Source of the DNA: Nitrosopumilaceae archaeon
GTDB taxonomy: Archaea > Thermoproteota > Nitrososphaeria > Nitrososphaerales > Nitrosopumilaceae
Direction of reading: 5' to 3'
DNA: 36,088 nt
Assembly: GCA_028279545.1 (NCBI GenBank)
Contig: JANQNN010000004.1
Location: forward strand, 1-36,088
Shown here: piece after piece, positions 22,128 to 30,809 of the stretch
Layout of the letters: the number at the start of each line of letters is the position of its first letter
How positions within the stretch are numbered: position 1 is the first letter of the stretch
Made by a program: the position numbers and the translations under genes
The notes under the pieces: model-generated
Databases searched by the model: none
Seen by the model: only the letters and a program-made list of their open reading frames with translations
What the model was told of the DNA's origin: nothing

Positions 22128-24593
22128 TCATCTATTTTTTATAATTGGAATTTTTTCTTTAATATTCTCAATTCTAGATGTAATCTCTAATCTTTCAAAG
22201 ATTTCATCAAATCTAGTAAAAACACTTTCAATTATTGGGAATCTATCAGATAGGGGTTCAAGAAGTCCTCTTTTTCTTAATAGTATGCTACTTCCAATAA
22301 CTGCCCCAGGAACAAGGATCAGCACTACATTGTCTTCTAAAATATTTTTATTCTCTACTGGAACCGCAGCTTCGTCAACTGGTGGAGTTATTTGGATTTC
22401 TTTTGAAACTTTAATTTGATCAAAATCTAAAGTTGTGCCCTCTACTTTAACCATATCTGCATCCTCTGCAACCAAAGTTAGTTTAATTTTTCCACTACTA
22501 TCAGTAGTTTCAGATATTTCTTGAATTTGTGCTCCTTGAATGTTCCAATTGATTCCTATGTTCTCCAATGGAACTTCTTCCAATTTGGCATCTAGAACTA
22601 AATCAAAGACTTCACCAGCAACAATTGAATTTACAGAAGATATTACCAAGGTGGGAATGGTGTTTACTGTATTTAGGTTAAATTTTGATAAAGGAAAATC
22701 CCCAGCAAGAACAGAAATTTCTGTTTCTTCTACCTGCTTTGGAACAATATCAAACAAAGTATGATAAGTTCCTTTTTTTATAATTACTTTTTGAGGCATT
22801 TCAATTGTATTGTCATTTGCAGCAATTCTAAATTCAAGATCCTTATTAGCAAAAATTGGTGTCTCCTCATTGTCTAGTATTTGTAAGGACAATGTGTTTT
22901 TCATTCCAGATAGAAGATGGTCCGGAACAGCAAGATCTACTTTTGTAGGCTTTGATACTGCAGTGTCAAAGTCAATAGTTGTGGTAAATTCGTTTGCCTC
23001 AAAATCAAGTGGTACTTTTCCTTCCTTAATTGATTGAGATGTTAAAATCAATGTAGATTGTCCTTCGCTAACGGTCTGTACAGGTGTTTTAACAAATTCA
23101 TTAGGGCCCATTACTACATTGGAGGAATCTGGAAAATACCAACTTGCGTCATTTATATCAGTCATATACACCATCATTGGAAAATTTGTTTTTGGCATTA
23201 CTTTGTTGATTAATGGTTCTGAAACTAATTGTAATTCTGCTCTCTCAGGGCCATACACAATGGGAAAAATTGTTTCGGTTTGTTTTCCTACAACTGTAAC
23301 TTCTAAAACCTCGGGTTTGGTTTGTCCCATTTTTCCGAATAATAATTTAGCACCTGATCCAGTTTCCATTCGGTCATCCGATATAGTTAGTGTTTTACTA
23401 TCTGAGGAGGTTATTTGAGATTCCACCGGACTTATGTTTATCAAAGATACACCATTTACATCTGCAGGATACAAAACTCCGATTAATTGTTCAGACCCAG
23501 AGGCCAATAATGGGATCATTTCTAGTTTTGTTACTGGATCATTAATATCTGGAGTAATTACGGTTTGAAATTCAACAGGTTCTGAAACCAAATAATTCTC
23601 AGCTGAGATACTAACTTCATATGTGTCTTGTAAACCTGCAACAACGGATAATTTTGCATATCCTTCTGAAGACCCAGCAGGAATTACCAACGAATTAATT
23701 GTGCTAATCTCTGTGACTTGGTTATCGTTGAATTTAGCTTCGGCACGATCTATTTTAACTGAAACAGGAATCGATTCAGATGTCTTTATTGGTGAACCAT
23801 CCTCCGCTTGTAATTGGGCAATAGCAAAGGTGCTAGAAGTGGCAAAATTACTTATTTTTTCAGGATATACATACAATTGAATTTTGTAATTATCTGTGCC
23901 GCCAGAAACAGAATCACCAGTTGCTCCAATTACAGTTATCTTGCTATTTCCTGAATCAATGTTTGGCGTTTCTGCATATATAGAAACTTCACCTGGTTTA
24001 TTCACTTTAAATTCTCCGATAGCAAAATAATCTCCTTCTAAAATTGTAATTTGATTTTGAAGTAGAGTAATAATTTCTGAGTTGGATGTGCTAAGCGAAA
24101 TTTGCAAATCTTTTTGTGCCAAGGTTGGATTAGAATCGATATCTGCTAATTCTACAGAAAAATATCCTTCAGTCGGCCCATTAATTGTAAAAGTGTCTGG
24201 GGCTGCTTTTAATAACAACTTTTGTTCTGCTTGTTTAATATCATAAATTGTAATTGGAAATTCTTCAGATTCAAATCCAGGTGCTGCAATTGCAATATTT
24301 GCAATTCCTGAATCTAAAGCATCTAATTTTACTGAAGTTACAGCAGTATCTATATTTGAAGACATTTCTAAAACTTTTACAATATTTTGATCTGAGGATG
24401 TAACTATCAAATTATCTATTATGTTTGGAATCGGAACATCTTGTTGAAGTCCATAAATTTGTAAAATTCCTTTGGTCCCTTCAACTAATTTTTCTGGGAG
24501 TTGCTTATATCCAAAACTTTTAGGTTCTTGACCATAAGCTTCAGGTACAATTAGGGTTGTTAATATTAACAATAGGAGACATATGACTTTCAA
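22128..24593 (-). CDS. Large surface protein with Ig-like repeats and C-terminal anchor
   Basis: The 821-residue protein begins with a signal peptide (MKVICLLLLILTTLIVPEAYG) followed by about 700 residues of beta-rich, Ig/cadherin-like sequence. Repeated motifs of the type SVELADIDSNP, VPVSVKIDRAEAKFND, LSLQILDNEETPIF and VISSVNSIVAGEVFDLVLDA are visible. It ends in a membrane helix (NVVLILVPGAVIGSSILL) and a basic/amphipathic cytoplasmic tail of about 50 residues. It lies 65 bases downstream of the pilus platform gene on the same strand, so it probably belongs to that operon. It may be a pilus-base or adhesion protein on the cell surface. There are no catalytic motifs. Confidence 0.8.
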   Translation of the reverse strand: MKVICLLLLILTTLIVPEAYGQEPKSFGYKQLPEKLVEGTKGILQIYGLQQDVPIPNIIDNLIVTSSDQNIVKVLEMSSNIDTAVTSVKLDALDSGIANIAIAAPGFESEEFPITIYDIKQAEQKLLLKAAPDTFTINGPTEGYFSVELADIDSNPTLAQKDLQISLSTSNSEIITLLQNQITILEGDYFAIGEFKVNKPGEVSIYAETPNIDSGNSKITVIGATGDSVSGGTDNYKIQLYVYPEKISNFATSSTFAIAQLQAEDGSPIKTSESIPVSVKIDRAEAKFNDNQVTEISTINSLVIPAGSSEGYAKLSVVAGLQDTYEVSISAENYLVSEPVEFQTVITPDINDPVTKLEMIPLLASGSEQLIGVLYPADVNGVSLINISPVESQITSSDSKTLTISDDRMETGSGAKLLFGKMGQTKPEVLEVTVVGKQTETIFPIVYGPERAELQLVSEPLINKVMPKTNFPMMVYMTDINDASWYFPDSSNVVMGPNEFVKTPVQTVSEGQSTLILTSQSIKEGKVPLDFEANEFTTTIDFDTAVSKPTKVDLAVPDHLLSGMKNTLSLQILDNEETPIFANKDLEFRIAANDNTIEMPQKVIIKKGTYHTLFDIVPKQVEETEISVLAGDFPLSKFNLNTVNTIPTLVISSVNSIVAGEVFDLVLDAKLEEVPLENIGINWNIQGAQIQEISETTDSSGKIKLTLVAEDADMVKVEGTTLDFDQIKVSKEIQITPPVDEAAVPVENKNILEDNVVLILVPGAVIGSSILLRKRGLLEPLSDRFPIIESVFTRFDEIFERLEITSRIENIKEKIPIIKNR

Positions 24594-24658
24594 TACACAA
24601 CTTATTCCCTAAAAAATTGATATAAGAAACTGTATGACTTTTTATGAGACATCTATTC

Positions 24659-26098
24659 CTAAAACAAGGAATTTACATCAATTATTGAAAATTGAACCAG
24701 GGTAATTCCTACTAGAGTCAAAATTACTAATATTATACCATAAAGAAATCCTCCAGAAAATGAACCTTTAATCACTCTTCCTAGAAACAATCCTGCAGTC
24801 CAAGATTGAATTAGGACAATGAGTGGAAACAAACCAAGTGTAGATTGAATTATTTCCCCTTCAATACCTGATAAATCTTGGCTTTGCTGCTCAATATCAC
24901 CAAAGGAATCAATTACTAACAGAGTCGTAAATCCTGTTGTTCCCATCAAAATAAAACCCACATACAAGTAAGGAAGTAATAATTCACGTTTTTCTTTTTG
25001 AATTTCATGCAATCTTTCACTTGTTTCTGTTAGTGAATCCAAGGTTTGTGGATTTCCTCCACCAGCTGAAATTAATTCAAATAAAATATTGTAACTAATC
25101 AAGACATTGAAAAGTTTAATTTCTTTTTTCAAATCTTGGAAAATGGTTTTAAAATCAACACCCCATTGAATTTTGTTTGCGATTCCATTTGCAATAGAAT
25201 TAAAGATTCCATATTCTTTTCTTTTACAAGCATGAATTACACTACTTTCAGGACTCATTCCTGTTTTTCTGGCCTCTGATATCGTACGCAATATTTTTGG
25301 TGTAGAATCTTCAGCTGCAATAGTCATAGCATACAATTTTTTAAATTTAATGGAAGGAAGAATCGAGGCTGCAATAAATGCACCCCCCAACAAATAAGGA
25401 CCAAATAGAGGGTCTGGAATTATATCAAGTCCGATTACTATTCCACTTATAGCAAAAGCAGGAACTGAAAGCATGATTATTTTTTTCAGATCTAACTCTG
25501 GGCTTTTTGAAACTCTGTTTTTACTGGCAAAAAATAAGAATGCCGCAGAGACCAAGGGGGTTGCTATTAAAAATATCATTTCACCGGTTATTCCGGTTTG
25601 TGCTTCATTAAATGGGTCAGAGATAACAGCTGCTCCAATGATATAAACTGCTAGCAAAACAACCTGAATTGTCATATATGCTTCAACAAGTGCACCTAGC
25701 TTGGTAACTGATTGTTTTTGAGTATCAGCATACCTATCATATACAGTTTTCATTTTGCTTTTGAGATAACTCACAATATCTCCTCCACTTTCTATGGTGG
25801 AAACATATCCATCAAAAAATTCGCCTAATGCTTTTGATTTTGAGTGAGTTCTAACATTTCGCATTACCTCTAGCGGGTCAACACCTAACAAATCAATTCG
25901 TTTAAGCATTTTTTGGGTCTCTTGTCTTATTGTAGGTAAAAGTTCAATTGATTTTACTCTCTGTAACATAAAGTAAGGCCCTATTCCTGCACTGCTAAGT
26001 AATGTTACAATAGTGATAAAATAAGGTAATTCGTGATTGATCTTTTTATCTTGTTTTTGTTCAGCTCCTTTTTCCTTAAGTGAACTAATGGATATCAT
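24659..26098 (-). CDS. Type IV pilus/Tad platform protein (TadC/ArlJ-type, T2SSF family)
   Basis: The 479-residue polytopic membrane protein has two type II secretion F-like halves, each with a cytoplasmic helical domain flanked by hydrophobic helices. Examples are PYFITIVTLLSSAGIGPYFM, GGDIVSYLKSKMKTVYDRYA, RTISEARKTGMSPESSVIHA, and ISAGGGNPQTLDSLTETSER. It forms the inner-membrane platform on which the ATPase acts to assemble pilins. The ATG overlaps the ATPase stop by one base (TAATG), so the two are translated together. Gene pair and length fit archaeal TadC/ArlJ-like proteins; no other archaellum genes (arlB cluster, arlF/G/H) are in the window. Confidence 0.93.
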   Translation of the reverse strand: MISISSLKEKGAEQKQDKKINHELPYFITIVTLLSSAGIGPYFMLQRVKSIELLPTIRQETQKMLKRIDLLGVDPLEVMRNVRTHSKSKALGEFFDGYVSTIESGGDIVSYLKSKMKTVYDRYADTQKQSVTKLGALVEAYMTIQVVLLAVYIIGAAVISDPFNEAQTGITGEMIFLIATPLVSAAFLFFASKNRVSKSPELDLKKIIMLSVPAFAISGIVIGLDIIPDPLFGPYLLGGAFIAASILPSIKFKKLYAMTIAAEDSTPKILRTISEARKTGMSPESSVIHACKRKEYGIFNSIANGIANKIQWGVDFKTIFQDLKKEIKLFNVLISYNILFELISAGGGNPQTLDSLTETSERLHEIQKEKRELLLPYLYVGFILMGTTGFTTLLVIDSFGDIEQQSQDLSGIEGEIIQSTLGLFPLIVLIQSWTAGLFLGRVIKGSFSGGFLYGIILVILTLVGITLVQFSIIDVNSLF

Positions 26099-27648
26099 TA
26101 TTCCCCATCTCCATAATTAATTTTTTTTAAAACAGAATTTGGATCGTTGTAATATTTTCTAATCATCTCGGTTACAGCTTTATGTTCTCGTATATTGTTA
26201 GATGACATCCATTTCAAAATTTTTGTTCTTTTGTTGTGTTCTTTTAGGACATCTTCAAAATCATCTCCAGTTTGTTCTGAAATTTTTTTAAGATTTTTAC
26301 TTGTTGCAATTGAATGCTCAAAATAATCTGACTTTGGATTCCAACTTGAAACAGTTTGTGGATTAGAACTACTTGAAATCTCTTCAATGGAGATTGCACG
26401 TCTCATACTTTGCCCAGTTGCTTTATCTTTTACTCTTTTAATCACCAAAGCACAGTTCATCAAAGAAAGATATGCAGGAGGAATACTCATGGGCTTTTGT
26501 TGTAATCTTTTACTTGCGGATTCCAAACTATCTGCGTGCATTGTACAAAGACCACCATGTCCAGTTGCCATTGCCTGAAACATGACATAAGCTTCTGAAC
26601 CTCTAATTTCACCTACAATAATGTAATCAGGTCTATGTCTTACACCAGATTTAATTAGTTCATACAAACCAATCTCACCTTCATCATTTGAACCATACCC
26701 AGATCTTGAAATAAGAGAAAACCAGTTATCGTGTGGTAGGTTTATTTCAGCGACATCTTCTACTGAGAAAAGTTTGTCATTTTCACTTACCAAACCCGCA
26801 ATTGCATTTAGGACTGTTGTTTTTCCACTACCTGTCGAACCAATTATCATAATGGACATTTTAGCTTCAATCATCATCCAAAGATATGCTGCTGTTTCAA
26901 GATCAATGGTTCCAAAGCCTATTAGGTCAATAATGGTGAAAGGATCTTCTTTGAATTTTCTTATGGTAAAACTTGTTCCCTTTGGTGTAATCTCTTTTTG
27001 ATATAGTACTGAAATTCTATGATTTCCAGTAATGGCAAGATCAGAAATAGGATGAGCCGTACTTACGTGTTTTCCAGCCTTGAAAACAATTCTTGTAATA
27101 AATGAATTTAGTTTTTGGTGAGATTCAAAGGTCACATTCGAGGCTACACTATCATAATTTCTATGCCAAACATACAAAGGCAAACCAGGCCCACTGCAGC
27201 TAATATCTTCAATATTTGGGTCGTGCATTAATGCCTCTATCTCCCCATATCCTATGATGTCTCGTTTTAAGAAATATTTTACTTTCTCCATACTTGCAAC
27301 CGGATTTGAAACAAAAAATCCTTCGTTATTTTTTATCACCTCATTTAAGTGGGAATCAAAATTTTTCTCTTCACTAGTGTTTAATGAATCTAAACTTTGT
27401 TCTACAAAGTTGTACAAATCTTTGTAAATGCGTTCTTCTTCAAAATTTAGTTTAATCTCATCTACAAAATACTGAAAATTTGAATTTTTCTCATCCCATA
27501 AGATTTTTGCATAGCTAAACGGTGCATCTAATGGATACTCTTTTACTACTTTGAATTGATTTGAAACTTTGTTGATGATACTTTCATCTAAAAGATCATG
27601 ACTTAGAAGTTCATCCAGTTCCGTTTGGTTTTCATTTATGGGTTTCAT
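26098..27648 (-). CDS. Type IV pilus/Tad assembly ATPase (TadA/VirB11/ArlI-type)
   Basis: The 516-residue secretion ATPase has an N-terminal domain of about 200 residues. The catalytic domain follows, with Walker A GSTGSGKTTVLNAIAG, an Asp-box-like region VEDVAEINLPHDNW, Walker B IIVGEIRGSEAYVMF and His-box ATGHGGLCTMHADS. It powers pilin polymerisation together with the platform protein whose gene overlaps its stop codon. A canonical Shine-Dalgarno (GGAGG on the minus strand, 27656-27660) lies 7 bases before the ATG. Poly-T tracts separate it from the upstream pilin gene, which should make motor expression lower than pilin expression. Confidence 0.95.
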   Translation of the reverse strand: MKPINENQTELDELLSHDLLDESIINKVSNQFKVVKEYPLDAPFSYAKILWDEKNSNFQYFVDEIKLNFEEERIYKDLYNFVEQSLDSLNTSEEKNFDSHLNEVIKNNEGFFVSNPVASMEKVKYFLKRDIIGYGEIEALMHDPNIEDISCSGPGLPLYVWHRNYDSVASNVTFESHQKLNSFITRIVFKAGKHVSTAHPISDLAITGNHRISVLYQKEITPKGTSFTIRKFKEDPFTIIDLIGFGTIDLETAAYLWMMIEAKMSIMIIGSTGSGKTTVLNAIAGLVSENDKLFSVEDVAEINLPHDNWFSLISRSGYGSNDEGEIGLYELIKSGVRHRPDYIIVGEIRGSEAYVMFQAMATGHGGLCTMHADSLESASKRLQQKPMSIPPAYLSLMNCALVIKRVKDKATGQSMRRAISIEEISSSSNPQTVSSWNPKSDYFEHSIATSKNLKKISEQTGDDFEDVLKEHNKRTKILKWMSSNNIREHKAVTEMIRKYYNDPNSVLKKINYGDGE

Positions 27649-27660
27649 AGTTTATCCTCC

Positions 27661-27705
27661 AATAAGAAAAATAAAGAAAAAGAGAGATACAAAAAAAGGC
27701 TCTCC
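27661..27705 (-). terminator. Poly-T tracts between pilin and pilus ATPase genes
   Basis: Directly after the pilin stop, the minus strand carries a T7 tract (27691-27697) and then further T-rich runs (27666-27681). Archaeal polymerase terminates at such tracts without a hairpin. Transcripts could be trimmed here in part, with read-through to the ATPase. Confidence 0.55.
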
Positions 27706-28371
27706 CTATGGGTTTTGTATGATGGTACTTTGGGGAGCGCCTGCTTTGTCTGCAAATATCTTTAACGTTGATGTTGCACCTGAATCAAGCGTTGTGATTT
27801 TGCCAACTGGTACTTGGAAGTAAATGATAGCTCTGTCTCCAGGATTAAGTCCTACTGGACCTGAAACCTGTTGTAGACATAGTGTCTCTAGGGTATCATC
27901 TGGATTTGAAGCACCTGCGTCAAAATCAATCTCCAGAGTTGTGGCATCTGGAGTTGTACAAGCAGTTGTTACTTCTGCTGAGTCTTTCATTATTGTTCCT
28001 GCACCACTGGTACCTGTGTGTATGTAGTTAGACTGCCAGTTTGCGATTGATACTCTAGTTTGGTCTGTATCAACATACCAATTAGAGAAAGGAATGGTTT
28101 GACCCTTGATGGTAATTGTATCTACAGATAAGTTCTGATCACCATCATTTCTAACACCTGCTGCTCCCCACGCATCACCTGCGGCATCAGTAGCGTTTAC
28201 CCAGACTTCAATACCTGATACTTCAATACTTTCTTCTTGTGCTACTGTCTGGAACAAACTTGTTCCGTACAATACAACACCAGATCCGAGAACTACTGAA
28301 GCAACCAAGATGATTACTGTCGTAAGAACCGTACTGATTCCTCTTTTCTTTGTGAAAACGTGGTTTTTCAT
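27706..28371 (-). CDS. Major pilin / archaellin-like protein with class III signal peptide
   Basis: The 221-residue protein starts MKNHVFTKKRG and is then predicted to be cut after Gly11, leaving the hydrophobic stem ISTVLTTVIILVASVVLGSG, typical of archaeal type IV pilins and archaellins. The remaining beta-rich head (WVNATDAAGDAWGAAGVRND) contains two cysteines about 50 residues apart (TACTTP and ETLCLQ) that could form a disulfide. Third positions are visibly richer in C and G than in neighbouring genes, as expected for a strongly expressed structural protein. It heads the operon pilin - ATPase - platform - surface protein. It has a long structured leader instead of the usual leaderless start. 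Confidence 0.92.
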   Translation of the reverse strand: MKNHVFTKKRGISTVLTTVIILVASVVLGSGVVLYGTSLFQTVAQEESIEVSGIEVWVNATDAAGDAWGAAGVRNDGDQNLSVDTITIKGQTIPFSNWYVDTDQTRVSIANWQSNYIHTGTSGAGTIMKDSAEVTTACTTPDATTLEIDFDAGASNPDDTLETLCLQQVSGPVGLNPGDRAIIYFQVPVGKITTLDSGATSTLKIFADKAGAPQSTIIQNP

Positions 28372-28543
28372 TATTAAAAATAAATTACACTGTCAGGTTA
28401 TAGGATCTGATGTGTAATATTCTTGAACAGACACTTTTTCACAGAAATTACTCGAAACCTCAAATTATATAATATTTATATAAAATATTAATTTATTTGT
28501 AAAATTTATAGATTATATAAGATATTTTATAAAATATTGAAAA
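28372..28543. promoter_or_regulatory. AT-rich promoter and leader region of the pilin gene
   Basis: This 172-base interval separates the VWA gene end (28544) from the pilin start (28371). Bases 28459-28549 are nearly pure A/T and include several TATA-like stretches on the minus strand. Transcription of pilin probably starts around 28440-28450, giving a leader of about 70-80 bases. Near-identical inverted copies of gtttcgagta occur at 28449-28458 and 28550-28559. No RNA gene or small open frame is convincing. Confidence 0.5.
28384..28418 (-). promoter_or_regulatory. Hairpin in the 5' leader of the pilin mRNA
   Basis: On the minus strand attacac and gtgtaat (outer arms, 7 pairs) flank tcag/ctga (4 pairs) with a loop of about 10 bases. 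It ends 12 bases before the pilin ATG. It can fold in RNA as a start-proximal stem-loop or serve in DNA as an operator. Position in an unusually long leader argues for a post-transcriptional role, such as mRNA stability or translation control. Confidence 0.55.
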
Positions 28544-30103
28544 TTATATGTTTCGAGTAGTTTTCATGGAATATACCTTAATGAACTGATTTACTAGCTC
28601 TCTCATAGTAAAGCCCCAACAGGAGTCCCTAAAATATTTGGAAATCCCAGAAGATAAACCAATTCCAATAACTTCTACACCCATATTTTCAACCTCCCTA
28701 ATGGCAGCTTTTAGTTTAAGATCTTCATTCCAAATTCCAGTTGGAAAGTCATCTGTGAACACAAAAAGATTTCGCACATCTCCAGGATTTTTTGCCATTA
28801 CTCTTCCTGCCAACAAAATTGCATCAGAGGTATAAGACAAACCACCACTATACAATCCTCCAATTCTAGCTTTACAATCCTGATTGTATTTTCCTTTATG
28901 ATCTTTTAATATGGAAAATTTTTGGTCATAGCTAAACAAACCCCAAGAACCTGCAGGTCCAGTTAATTCATCTGAAGCCTCAGCTAGACACAACATAAAA
29001 TCTTTAACTTGTTTAAATCTTAATCTCATACTTGCACTATTATCTATAAGAATTCCCCACACTTCCTCAATTCTTTGTTCTTCTTGTTTAGTAAAAACTT
29101 CTGCATAATCTTGAGTGTTACTTGCAATGGCTTGAATTGCCAATTCCATATCTATTTCGCCAAACATATTATTTTGAGGATCTTCATTATTGTTTAGTAC
29201 ATTTCTAATTTGTTCCCGAATTTTTTTTAGAATTTTTTTATTTTCTTCCTTTAGTTGGAAAAATTGAAAAATGTCTTCCCTTGGAAAAATAATTTCATCA
29301 AAATTTAATCCAAATAATTCCTTTCTCATTTGATGTTTTAAATGATCAATTCTATCTTTTTCTTCAAGATAAAGATAATTTAATTTTTTAATTGTGGTTG
29401 CAAATTTTCCTGAAGGAGAAATATCTAATGTGTTAGGTTTTAACATTAATGAATGTGAACCAGTATTTTGCTCCAGATAAAATGGAGAGTCTTCTGAAAC
29501 TAAAAGTCTCTTTCGATATAGTTCGGAGGCCCATTCAATTTGTTGGTTTTGTGTATTTTTCTCAAAAGGTCTTAAATTTGCTCTTTCCATTTCTTGTTTT
29601 ATTGAATCAAGCCTTTTCGAGCCTAGATTAAGTGAAAATTGAGATTTTTTTGTTTTTATTTTGTAATGTTGAAAATAGTCATTTTTAATTTTTGAAAGGT
29701 TAATCCATACATCGTGATTATTTGCCAAAAGGTAGCGTTCAACGGCATCGTCTTCAATAAATGTAATTATTTTCCAAGCCAAATCTGGAGTCTTGCCTTT
29801 TGCCCAGTTATTATACATGGAATAATTTGATACAGCCACATGAGCTGCCAAATGGTAAACTGTTGCTAAAAAGAAACTCCAAACAGAAATTAAATCTCGG
29901 GGAGTATTTTTGAATAAATACCCCGAATAGGAAAATCCATGTTTTGTCCTCCTAGGAATTGGAATTTTTACTTCAATTGTAGGTTCAAATTTTATTGAAG
30001 GTGAAAAAAATTTTTCAGATAATAGTAATCTAACATCTTTAAAATCACGTTGAGCAGTTTCATAAAATATTTTATAAACAATGTCAAGAAAGGTCTGTTG
30101 CAA
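28544..30103 (-). CDS. von Willebrand factor A (VWA) domain protein, MoxR partner
   Basis: The 519-residue soluble protein has a helical N-terminal region of about 340 residues with no family I recognise. A C-terminal VWA domain follows with a MIDAS-type metal motif D354-N-S-A-S358 (GILIDNSASMRLRF) and FVFTDDFP further on. Such cytosolic VWA proteins (NorD/CbbO/CobT-like architecture) pair with MoxR-type AAA+ ATPases and hold client proteins during remodelling or metal insertion. The AAA+ ATPase gene is encoded divergently at 30810. It starts with TTG, 9 bases after the stop of the SecB-like gene, so those two are co-transcribed. Its placement between pilin genes suggests a client in the pilus machinery. 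Confidence 0.85.
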   Translation of the reverse strand: MQQTFLDIVYKIFYETAQRDFKDVRLLLSEKFFSPSIKFEPTIEVKIPIPRRTKHGFSYSGYLFKNTPRDLISVWSFFLATVYHLAAHVAVSNYSMYNNWAKGKTPDLAWKIITFIEDDAVERYLLANNHDVWINLSKIKNDYFQHYKIKTKKSQFSLNLGSKRLDSIKQEMERANLRPFEKNTQNQQIEWASELYRKRLLVSEDSPFYLEQNTGSHSLMLKPNTLDISPSGKFATTIKKLNYLYLEEKDRIDHLKHQMRKELFGLNFDEIIFPREDIFQFFQLKEENKKILKKIREQIRNVLNNNEDPQNNMFGEIDMELAIQAIASNTQDYAEVFTKQEEQRIEEVWGILIDNSASMRLRFKQVKDFMLCLAEASDELTGPAGSWGLFSYDQKFSILKDHKGKYNQDCKARIGGLYSGGLSYTSDAILLAGRVMAKNPGDVRNLFVFTDDFPTGIWNEDLKLKAAIREVENMGVEVIGIGLSSGISKYFRDSCWGFTMRELVNQFIKVYSMKTTRNI

Positions 30104-30112
30104 TTTTAATCA

Positions 30113-30718
30113 TCAAGCTTCAGCTGTCTTAGGTTGCTCCGTTGGTTTTTCAGGGGAAAATTCACTTTCAGTTTGAACCTGTTCATTTTGTAAATTGTTA
30201 TTTTCAGTTACCTCATCAACGTTATTGGTGGGTTTATTTTCTAATGATTCTCCATCCATTTCATTATTTTCCGTTTTTTCTACAGTTTCTTGTAATGGTT
30301 CATTTTCCATTTGTGTCTCATTACTTTCCAATTCTGTATCTTGATTTTCATGAATTCCAACATTATTTTGAGAAAGAGTATGAGCAGGTGACGGAATATT
30401 CATATTTTTTGAAATAATATACATTAGGGGAAATAGTTCCTGATAAATTAAAGAAACAACTTCAGGGGTTGTTTCAATTTCTTGTTTTAAAAATTCCTCG
30501 ATTTCTGATTTATCACCAGTTAAAGTCGCATTTCCGCTGAGATTTATAACAGAATTTTTAGGATTTGATGTTAAATCAAGGGAAAACTTTAGAACTGTTT
30601 TATCTTCATCACTTACTTCTTCTACCAAATCAACATTAATGTCATATTTTTTAAAATCAACACCTTTTTCTGATGTTTTATTAAACATTAGATTAGATAT
30701 CTCTACCTCATGATTCAT
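30113..30718 (-). CDS. Acidic protein with SecB-like N-terminal domain
   Basis: The 201-residue protein has an N-terminal domain of about 115 residues with alternating beta strands (YDINVDLVEEVSDEDKTVLK, then SVINLSGNATLTGD) and a helix reading PEVVSLIYQELFPLMYIISK followed by NMNIPSPAHTL. This resembles the SecB export-chaperone fold, whose helix has the pattern LFPYAR..I and a following P-x-L stretch. The other ~85 residues are a low-complexity Glu/Asn/Thr-rich tail. The similarity is by eye and weak; a structure-based search would decide. The gene is divergent from the AAA+ ATPase (91 bases) and directly upstream of the VWA gene. Confidence 0.6.
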   Translation of the reverse strand: MNHEVEISNLMFNKTSEKGVDFKKYDINVDLVEEVSDEDKTVLKFSLDLTSNPKNSVINLSGNATLTGDKSEIEEFLKQEIETTPEVVSLIYQELFPLMYIISKNMNIPSPAHTLSQNNVGIHENQDTELESNETQMENEPLQETVEKTENNEMDGESLENKPTNNVDEVTENNNLQNEQVQTESEFSPEKPTEQPKTAEA

Positions 30719-30809
30719 GACTAATATCCATTTAATTCATAGTTAACAACCTGTCTGTAGCATGACAATACATCTCTCTGGTTTAACCTATTTAGAATAA
30801 CTAATTGTA
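30719..30809. promoter_or_regulatory. Divergent promoter between AAA+ ATPase and SecB-like/VWA genes
   Basis: The 91-base interval has a TATA-like ctatttaga (about 30787-30795) before the ATPase ATG at 30810, which suggests a leaderless start. An AT-rich box on the minus strand lies before the ATG at 30718. The two halves of the MoxR-VWA system are thus driven from one compact region. Confidence 0.45.
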
